From Oscillospiraceae bacterium (GTDB lineage Bacteria; Bacillota; Clostridia; Oscillospirales; Oscillospiraceae): 14,646 nt of DNA. Below, in pieces: positions 8,533 through 13,053 of the stretch. How positions within the stretch are numbered: the first letter of the stretch is position 1; each line of letters opens with the position of its first letter. The stretch covers positions 1 through 14,646 of the forward strand of contig JAISDV010000016.1 in assembly GCA_031264545.1 (NCBI GenBank), written 5' to 3'. Both the position numbers and the translations under genes were made by a program. The notes beneath the pieces were generated by a model, which worked only from the letters and a program-made list of their open reading frames with translations, was not told where the DNA came from and searched no databases.

Positions 8533-9388
8533 TTTTCTTCACCCTGAACCTGCCGAGGAATTTTTTCTGTCTGGAGCCCGTGTCGGCAGCCTGCTCATTT
8601 GTCAGCTCGTTCCGAAGTATCTTCTCAAAGGTTTCCGGGGAGAGATGCCGCTTGAGCATACCGTCCACAGCGACGGAAATGGCGCCGCTTTCCTCGGATA
8701 CAATGGCGGCGACCGCGTCCGAATGCTCGCTCACGCCGATGCCGGCTCTGTGGCGCATGCCGAGATCGCGGCTCAGGTTCGGGTTGTCCGACATGGGCAG
8801 CATACAGCCGGCCGCTGAGAGTTTCCCTTCGCTGATAATGACGGCGCCATCGTGCAGCGGAGCCTTGTCGAAGAAAATGTTTTTCAGCAGCTCCGCCGTC
8901 GTATCGGAATTGATGATCGTTCCGGTATTTCTCTGGTTATCCAGCTTGTTGACGCGCTCAAAAACGATGAGCGCGCCCGTTTTCGACTTTGACATGGCCC
9001 GGCAGGCCAGCACAGTCTGCGTTATCGCCATATCGACGGTCTGCGCATCGACGTTTCCGCGCAGAAAAAACAGGATATTGCCGCTGCCGACCCGCTCGAG
9101 CGCCCGTCTCAGCTCGGGCTGGAACAGAATCACCAGGGCGAGCAGGCCGACCTCAACCGCTTTGTTGAGCAGGAAATAAATGACCGTGAGATTGAGCCTG
9201 TCTGAGATCCAAAGGACGGAAATGACAATGCCGATGCCCACCGCGATCCTGTTGGCATGTGTTTTTCTGATCAGGCTGATAAGCTTGTAGATCAGAAACG
9301 CGACGATAAGGATGTCGATGACGTCCGGCATCCTTGCGTAGAGAAGGTATTGTATTGACCGGTTCAGCGAATCCTTTAACTCTTGCAT
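8525..9388 (-). CDS. cdaA: Diadenylate cyclase CdaA
   Basis: Makes the second messenger cyclic di-AMP from two ATP at the membrane; the messenger controls potassium and osmolyte uptake and wall homeostasis in Bacillota. Three membrane helices (about 22-41, 46-63, 68-88) precede the DAC domain. That domain shows GALIVFER (138-145), the catalytic DGA motif in KAPLHDGAVII (176-185) and RHR in GMRHRAGIG (210-218). The length of 287 is normal. The ATG is supported by AGAGGT at 9397-9402, eight bases upstream. It is the first gene after a strong promoter and is translationally coupled to cdaR. In many Bacillota glmM follows cdaR; here yicC-remA follows instead. Confidence 0.96.
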   Translation of the reverse strand: MQELKDSLNRSIQYLLYARMPDVIDILIVAFLIYKLISLIRKTHANRIAVGIGIVISVLWISDRLNLTVIYFLLNKAVEVGLLALVILFQPELRRALERVGSGNILFFLRGNVDAQTVDMAITQTVLACRAMSKSKTGALIVFERVNKLDNQRNTGTIINSDTTAELLKNIFFDKAPLHDGAVIISEGKLSAAGCMLPMSDNPNLSRDLGMRHRAGIGVSEHSDAVAAIVSEESGAISVAVDGMLKRHLSPETFEKILRNELTNEQAADTGSRQKKFLGRFRVKKNG

Positions 9389-9415
9389 CGGAAGCGACCT
9401 CTGTCCGCAGTTTAT

Positions 9416-9435
9416 TCCGGCCTACGGGCGCCGGA
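9416..9435 (-). other. Leader hairpin in the cdaA 5' untranslated region
   Basis: Perfect 6-bp inverted repeat (TCCGGC and GCCGGA) with an 8-base loop, in the roughly 85-base leader between the predicted cdaA transcription start and its Shine-Dalgarno site. No T-tract follows, so it is not a terminator. It could affect stability or ribosome access, or could be chance in GC-rich DNA. It does not look like a ydaO-type cyclic di-AMP riboswitch, which is much longer. Confidence 0.35.
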
Positions 9436-9481
9436 GCAGTTTCGCGCGTGAAAAGCGGGTGCGCAAATTTATTATAATCTG

Positions 9482-9510
9482 ATTATATAATAACAGTCCG
9501 CAAATGGCAA
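9482..9510 (-). promoter_or_regulatory. Sigma-A promoter for cdaA operon
   Basis: TTGCCA (-35, 9505-9510) and a perfect TATAAT (-10, 9482-9487) are separated by exactly 17 bases on the minus strand. The site is in an AT-rich island within an otherwise GC-rich 137-base gap, just after the aminotransferase stop. The predicted transcription start is near 9475, giving a leader of about 85 bases before cdaA. A second TATAAT at 9471-9476 has no matching -35 at the right distance. Confidence 0.85.
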
Positions 9511-9525
9511 ACATTTATACCGGAT

Positions 9526-10647
9526 TCAGGCGTCTGAGAGGATTCTTTTCACGGCCTCCGCGGTGACCGCCGCTTCTTTCGGGGTGTTGAAGGGGGAAAA
9601 GCTGAACCTGACCGTGCCCCGCTCGAGGGTGCCTGCGCTCCTGTGCGCCGCGGGAGAGCAGTGCAGCCCGGCCCTGACGCAGATATCCGCCGCGTCCAGT
9701 TTTTCGGCGAGCGCATCGTTCGTCATCTGCTCGCAGCAGACCGAGAGTATGCAGGTCTGGGCGGAACGGCTCCCGTCCTGGAAGACCGTCAGGCCGGGAA
9801 GCTTACCGAGCCTCTCCGCAAGGGCAAAGCACAGGTTTTTCTCATGGCGGAATATCGCGCCTGCGGGCTTCGACATGATATAGCTTAGGCCCCGCGTCAG
9901 GCCGGCGATGCCGGCAGCGTTGTGCGTCCCGCTCTCGAGCCTGTCGGGCAGGAAGTCGGGCATCAGCCCTTCCGTGCTGTCGCTGCCTGTCCCGCCGCTC
10001 ATGAGCGGCCGGGAAACGCCGCCGCAGAGGAGAACGCCCGTGCCCTGCGGCCCCAGCAGGCTCTTGTGCCCGGGCATTGCGACAAAAGCCGCGCCAAGGC
10101 GCTTAAAGTCCAGCGGCAGGATGCCGGCGGACTGGGAGGCGTCGATGATGAGCGGAACGCGCTTTTCATGGCAGAGCTCCGCGATCTCGAGAATCGGGAG
10201 GATGAAGCCGAAAGCGTTTGAAACATGTGTGCAGACGCAGCATTTCGCTCCGGGGAGGGCCTGTCTGAACGCCTCCTCCGCCGCAGAACGGTCAAAAAGC
10301 GGGGCTCCGGCGACGATGACCTGAGCGCCGATGGCGTTGAGCGGCCTTATGACCGAGTTGTGCTCGTAGCCGGAGACCACGACCCTGTCTCCCGGAAGGA
10401 CCAGAGAGGATATCGCAATATTGAGCCCGTGTGTGGCATTGAAGGTAAACACGACGTTTTCCGGAGCCGGAACGTTGAAATAATCGGCGAGCAGCATACG
10501 GCAGTTTAGAATGCAGTCGGCCGCGGCCATCGCGGGCCTGTGGCAGCCTCTTCCCGGGCTTGCCAGCCTGGTCACCGCGCCGCTCACCGCGCGGATGACG
10601 CGCCCGGGCTTTTGCAGACTTGTTGACGCGCTGTCGAGATAGATCAT
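9526..10647 (-). CDS. Class V aminotransferase, cysteine-desulfurase family
   Basis: PLP enzyme of the NifS/SufS/Csd fold, probably removing sulfur (or selenium) from cysteine (or selenocysteine) as a protein persulfide. The 373 residues start at MIYLDSAST. They show His96 in EHNSV, the PLP-nitrogen Asp in IIDASQSAG (167-174), the PLP lysine K195 in MPGHKSLLGPQGTG, and a C-terminal VRAGLHCSPAAH (324-335) whose Cys330 sits where the desulfurase catalytic cysteine lies. The overall pattern is that of the stand-alone family annotated 'cysteine desulfurase family protein', not IscS or SufS. No IscU, SufU or thiI is nearby. The ATG overlaps the DUF3343 stop as ATGA, with GAGGTGGGAG just upstream, so the two proteins are probably made together. 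The exact substrate is uncertain. Confidence 0.85.
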   Translation of the reverse strand: MIYLDSASTSLQKPGRVIRAVSGAVTRLASPGRGCHRPAMAAADCILNCRMLLADYFNVPAPENVVFTFNATHGLNIAISSLVLPGDRVVVSGYEHNSVIRPLNAIGAQVIVAGAPLFDRSAAEEAFRQALPGAKCCVCTHVSNAFGFILPILEIAELCHEKRVPLIIDASQSAGILPLDFKRLGAAFVAMPGHKSLLGPQGTGVLLCGGVSRPLMSGGTGSDSTEGLMPDFLPDRLESGTHNAAGIAGLTRGLSYIMSKPAGAIFRHEKNLCFALAERLGKLPGLTVFQDGSRSAQTCILSVCCEQMTNDALAEKLDAADICVRAGLHCSPAAHRSAGTLERGTVRFSFSPFNTPKEAAVTAEAVKRILSDA

Positions 10648-10898
10648 TCTCCCACCTCGTTTATCGCGCCGTCGTGGGAGACGAGCAGCACTCTGGGCGG
10701 GCCGAGACCGGCGTCCTTGAATGCGGATATCGCTTTGACAAGATGCCTTTCGGCGACCTTCACACAGTAAGCGCAGCCCCGCCCTGCCGCGCTCTTGGGC
10801 GCCTTCGTGATGATAGCTGTAATGCCTGTGCGCTCAAGCGCGCGCGAAGCGCTCTGCGCATAGGTGAGAGACCGGCACGTGAGTAAATAATGAAGCAT
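10644..10898 (-). CDS. DUF3343 small protein, putative sulfur/selenium carrier-like
   Basis: An 84-residue protein I place in the DUF3343 family from its pattern: hydrophobic N-terminus, TYAQSASRALERTGI (12-26), a central GCAYCVKV (40-47) with a CxxC pair, then a helix and strand. The family is described as putative Se/S carrier-like. The function is not established from this sequence; the CxxC and the coupled desulfurase-like gene agree with accepting sulfur or selenium. The ATG has AAAGGG upstream (about 10908-10914). The 88 bases back to ispF contain small hairpins (for example GACCG/CGGTC) but no convincing promoter or terminator, so it may be read through from ispD-ispF. Confidence 0.8.
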   Translation of the reverse strand: MLHYLLTCRSLTYAQSASRALERTGITAIITKAPKSAAGRGCAYCVKVAERHLVKAISAFKDAGLGPPRVLLVSHDGAINEVGE

Positions 10899-10986
10899 AG
10901 AAATTTTCCCTTTCGACCGAGGATTGACCGGCGTGCGGTCTGAAATATTCTATGCTCGCTTTATAGCGCGTGTTCGGGACCTGTAC

Positions 10987-11457
10987 TCAGTTATCTATCA
11001 GGACGACCGCATGGGCGGCGATGCCCTCTTCCGCGCCCGTAAAGCCGAGACGCTCCTCCGTCGTCGCCTTGACGTTTACCCGGTCGTCGCCGATTTGAAG
11101 CGCTGCGGCAATTTTTTTGCGCATTTCGGGAATAAACGGTACAAGCTTCGGCGCCTGCGCGATGACAGTGCAGTCCAGATTCTCAGCGCGGAAGCCCAGC
11201 GCGGCGATTGCCGCGTGAACGGCCTCAAGCAGCCTGAGACTGTCCGCGTCTTGATAGCTCTCGTCGCTGTCGGGAAACATACGGCCAATGTCGCCGAGCG
11301 CGGCCGCGCCGAGCAGGGCGTCCATGACCGCGTGGAGAAGCACGTCGGCGTCCGAATGTCCGTCCAGCCCTTTTTCATGGGGGATCTCGACGCCGCCGAT
11401 AATCAGCCTCCGGCCGGCCGTGAGCTTATGCGCGTCGTACCCGTGTCCGATCCTCAT
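10987..11457 (-). CDS. ispF: 2-C-methyl-D-erythritol 2,4-cyclodiphosphate synthase
   Basis: Cyclises CDP-ME 2-phosphate to MEcPP in the MEP isoprenoid pathway; acts as a zinc-dependent homotrimer. The 156 residues show the metal ligands Asp8 and His10 in HGYDAH and His42 in HSDADVLLHA, then LGDIGRMFPD (54-63) and ATTEERLGFTG near the C-terminus. The length is typical. The ATG overlaps the ispD stop as ATGA, and the ispD-ispF pair catalyses two of three consecutive pathway steps (the intervening kinase IspE is not here). Confidence 0.98.
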   Translation of the reverse strand: MRIGHGYDAHKLTAGRRLIIGGVEIPHEKGLDGHSDADVLLHAVMDALLGAAALGDIGRMFPDSDESYQDADSLRLLEAVHAAIAALGFRAENLDCTVIAQAPKLVPFIPEMRKKIAAALQIGDDRVNVKATTEERLGFTGAEEGIAAHAVVLIDN

Positions 11458-12185
11458 TTGGTCTGCGCCTCCCTTCTCGATTCAAGGATGCGCTCGGCAA
11501 AGCGGAGGTCGAGCGGAGTCGTCAGCTTGATGTTCTCCTCGCTGCCCGCCACCGCGCGGACGGAAAAGCCGAGCTGCTCGACCGCGCAGGCGTCGTCCGG
11601 GATCGGCAGGTCCTTTTGGAGCGCGTCGGTCAGCGCGCCCTTTATCAGCTCGGGCACGAAGACCTGGGGCGTCTGAGCAACGAAAGCACGGGCTCTGTCC
11701 GGCGTTGCGCGGACAAAGGAGCCGTCGAGTATTTTAACGGTGTCGCGCGCCGGGACGACCGGAATGGCTGCCTTATATGTCATGGCGGCCTCGATCGTGC
11801 TGTTGATGATAAGGCTCGTCACAAGCGGCCGCGCACCGTCATGAATGGCGATCAGGTCACAAACCTTGTCCGTCTCGCCGGCCCCGCAGAGCGCGGATTC
11901 GAGCCTTGTCGCGCCGCCGCACAGAATTTTAGACGCCTTGCCGATATCGAAGCTCCGGCACAGCGCCGCAACGCTTTCGATTTTTTCCGCTTCCGTCACG
12001 ACAATGATTTCCGTTATGTACGCGCTCGCCTCAAAGCTTATGAGGGAATACGCGAGAACGGGCATCCCGTTCAGCGGCGCAAAGAGCTTATCGCCGCCAA
12101 AACGCGAGGAAGCACCCGCGGCGACGATTACGGCCGAACAACGGATTTTTCTTTTTTGGGGAGCAAACAGCTTGGAAAGTGACAT
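11454..12185 (-). CDS. ispD: 2-C-methyl-D-erythritol 4-phosphate cytidylyltransferase
   Basis: Joins MEP and CTP to give CDP-ME in the MEP pathway. The 243 residues include the nucleotide-binding loop VAAGASSRFGGDK (21-33), IHDGARP (114-120), AQTPQVF (170-176), DDA with Glu203 (197-203) and the terminal NIKLTTPLDL (218-227). The ATG at 12183-12185 has GGAGG at 12191-12195, five bases upstream. A longer GTG reading to 12233 would run through the T-tract region and is rejected. About 15 residues precede the conserved core, a modest N-terminal extension. It follows carD by 95 bases across a probable terminator, so its own promoter or readthrough must supply transcription; I see no clear promoter. 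Confidence 0.96.
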   Translation of the reverse strand: MSLSKLFAPQKRKIRCSAVIVAAGASSRFGGDKLFAPLNGMPVLAYSLISFEASAYITEIIVVTEAEKIESVAALCRSFDIGKASKILCGGATRLESALCGAGETDKVCDLIAIHDGARPLVTSLIINSTIEAAMTYKAAIPVVPARDTVKILDGSFVRATPDRARAFVAQTPQVFVPELIKGALTDALQKDLPIPDDACAVEQLGFSVRAVAGSEENIKLTTPLDLRFAERILESRREAQTK

Positions 12186-12208
12186 GTCAGCCTCCGGCAC
12201 AGCACAGT

Positions 12209-12277
12209 AAATAAAAAATAAAACAACGGGCACGCCGGCATATTAAAGGGTCGCCTCATGCCTTCGCCGCCCGTGTT
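12209..12277 (-). terminator. Probable rho-independent terminator after carD
   Basis: Four bases after the carD stop, AACACGGGC (12269-12277) can pair with GCCCGTTGTT (12222-12231) with one bulge. A second stem GGCAT/ATGCC lies inside the large loop. A T-rich run (TATTTTTTATTT) follows on the minus strand. The long, interrupted loop makes this weaker than a classic terminator, and partial readthrough into ispD is plausible. Confidence 0.5.
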
Positions 12278-12280
12278 ATA

Positions 12281-12757
12281 TCAGGAAACCGCCGTATTGA
12301 TGCGCGCCTCGACCTCTTCATAGCTGATGCTCTCAGACAGAACGATTTCCGAGATCAGTATCTGCTTTGCCGAGTGGAGCATTTTCCGTTCGCCGGTGGA
12401 GAGCCCCCTGTCCGTATCCCTGAGCATCAGCCCCTTGATGACCGCCGCGACTTCCAAAAGGTCGCCGCTCTTGATTTTGAGCATATTCTCGCGGTAGCGC
12501 TTGTTCCAGTTCTGGGTCATATTGACCTGGAGCTCCGCAATAGCGCTGATAATCTTTTCCGCCTCCTCGGCACAGATGATCGGCCTGACCCCGATGCTGC
12601 CGGTGCAGTCGACAGGAATCATAACGAGCATATCTCCGACGGGAAGCTTGAGAACATAATAGTCCTTTTCCGTGCCGTCGACCTTTCTCTTGACGATGCT
12701 GTCGATTATGCCCGCGCCGTGCATGGGGTGTGCTATCCGGTCTCCAACGCTGAACAA
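12281..12757 (-). CDS. CarD-family transcriptional regulator, TTG start
   Basis: CarD/CdnL-family protein; relatives bind the beta subunit of RNA polymerase and stabilise the open promoter complex. With the TTG start the 158 residues begin FSVGDRIAHPMHGAGII, the family N-terminus. A Tudor-like RNA-polymerase-interacting domain covers about 1-65, and a helical DNA-binding part with NWNKRYRENMLKIKSGD and LSTGERKMLHSAKQIL follows. I chose TTG at 12755-12757 because GGGAGGG lies six bases upstream and the family motif begins there. The ATG at 12788-12790 has no Shine-Dalgarno site and adds 11 atypical residues. It is the first gene after its own promoter, and is often found beside ispD in Clostridia. 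Confidence 0.92.
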   Translation of the reverse strand: MFSVGDRIAHPMHGAGIIDSIVKRKVDGTEKDYYVLKLPVGDMLVMIPVDCTGSIGVRPIICAEEAEKIISAIAELQVNMTQNWNKRYRENMLKIKSGDLLEVAAVIKGLMLRDTDRGLSTGERKMLHSAKQILISEIVLSESISYEEVEARINTAVS

Positions 12758-12763
12758 GGCTAT

Positions 12764-12770
12764 CCCTCCC
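12764..12770 (-). promoter_or_regulatory. Shine-Dalgarno site that sets the carD TTG start
   Basis: GGGAGGG six bases before the TTG at 12755-12757. This site lies inside the longer ATG reading, which argues that the longer start is not used. Confidence 0.8.
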
Positions 12771-12807
12771 GTTTGAAAAAATGCTGTCATATGCCGCTTA
12801 TAAATAA

Positions 12808-12836
12808 ATTATACACGAAAAATCAGGATTTAGCAA
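12808..12836 (-). promoter_or_regulatory. Sigma-A promoter for carD, with extended -10
   Basis: TTGCTA (-35, 12831-12836) and a perfect TATAAT (-10, 12808-12813) with a 17-base spacer on the minus strand. The spacer ends in TG directly before the -10, close to the extended -10 form. Predicted transcription starts near 12801, giving a leader of about 45 bases before the TTG start. The -35 lies 12 bases from the nearest hairpin of the repeat cluster. Confidence 0.83.
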
Positions 12837-12848
12837 GGAAGCGTGAGA

Positions 12849-12887
12849 AATTATTAATAGCTTGCCGCAGGCAAGCTATTAATAATT
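12849..12887. repeat. Perfect 18-bp inverted repeat (hairpin A)
   Basis: The arm AATTATTAATAGCTTGCC (12849-12866), spacer GCA, and its exact reverse complement (12870-12887) form a 39-base near-perfect palindrome. The outer part is AT-rich and the tip GC-rich. No T-tract follows on the minus strand, so it is not an ordinary terminator for the upstream gene. It stands just upstream of the carD -35 box. Confidence 0.95.
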
Positions 12888-12915
12888 GCCATGCGGCGCG
12901 TCCCGCGCCGCGGCA
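12887..12915. repeat. GC-rich inverted repeat (hairpin B)
   Basis: GCGGCGCG (12893-12900), spacer TCC, CGCGCCGC (12904-12911): a perfect 8-bp stem. It is extended by TGCC/GGCA (12887-12890 and 12912-12915) across a 2-base bulge. It directly abuts hairpin A, sharing base 12887. Confidence 0.85.
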
Positions 12916-12925
12916 TTAAATCTCA

Positions 12926-12954
12926 GCGCGTGCGCACTCAGTGCGCACTTGCGC
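12926..12954. repeat. GC-rich inverted repeat (hairpin C)
   Basis: GTGCGCACT (12930-12938) and AGTGCGCAC (12940-12948) are perfect 9-bp arms around a single C, so the tip must open to form a real loop. Outside them GCGC pairs with GCGC (12926-12929 and 12951-12954) with a TT bulge. The half-sites are themselves palindromic (GTGCGCAC twice). Confidence 0.8.
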
Positions 12955-12955
12955 G

Positions 12956-12986
12956 TTAAAAATAGTTTCGTAAAAACTATTTTTAA
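12956..12986. repeat. Perfect 13-bp AT-rich inverted repeat (hairpin D)
   Basis: TTAAAAATAGTTT (12956-12968), loop CGTAA, AAACTATTTTTAA (12974-12986). It is separated from hairpin C by one base and lies just beyond the T-rich tail of the ispH-rpsA terminator. Its right arm resembles the reverse complement of the left end of hairpin A, suggesting imperfect terminal inverted repeats for the cluster. Confidence 0.9.
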
Positions 12987-12993
12987 TAAGAGC

Positions 12994-13035
12994 AAAATAA
13001 GCCCCCCGCTCACGCAGTCCGTAAACGGGGGGGCT
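12994..13035 (-). terminator. Rho-independent terminator of ispH-rpsA
   Basis: On the minus strand AGCCCCCCCG (13026-13035) pairs with CGGGGGGCT (13000-13008), with one extra C bulged and a 17-base loop. TTATTTT (12994-13000) follows, its first T being the last base of the stem. It begins 18 bases after the stop codon of the fusion gene. Confidence 0.85.
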
Positions 13036-13053
13036 GCTGCCGGTGCGATGCTT

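Noticed and set aside
9471..9476. Second TATAAT as an alternative -10 for cdaA
   Set aside because: The bases 17 upstream (GGACTG) do not resemble a -35 box. The TATAAT at 9482-9487 has a good -35 at ideal spacing.
10899..10986. Promoter for DUF3343 (TATAAA or TAGAAT as -10)
   Set aside because: No -35-like hexamer at a workable distance from either element, so not listed as a feature.
12788..12790. ATG start for carD giving 169 residues
   Set aside because: No Shine-Dalgarno site upstream, and the added residues are unlike the family. The GGGAGGG before the TTG at 12755-12757 fits much better.
12849..12986. CRISPR array or attachment site
   Set aside because: The repeats are inverted and all different from one another. 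There are no regularly spaced identical direct repeats, no cas genes and no integrase.
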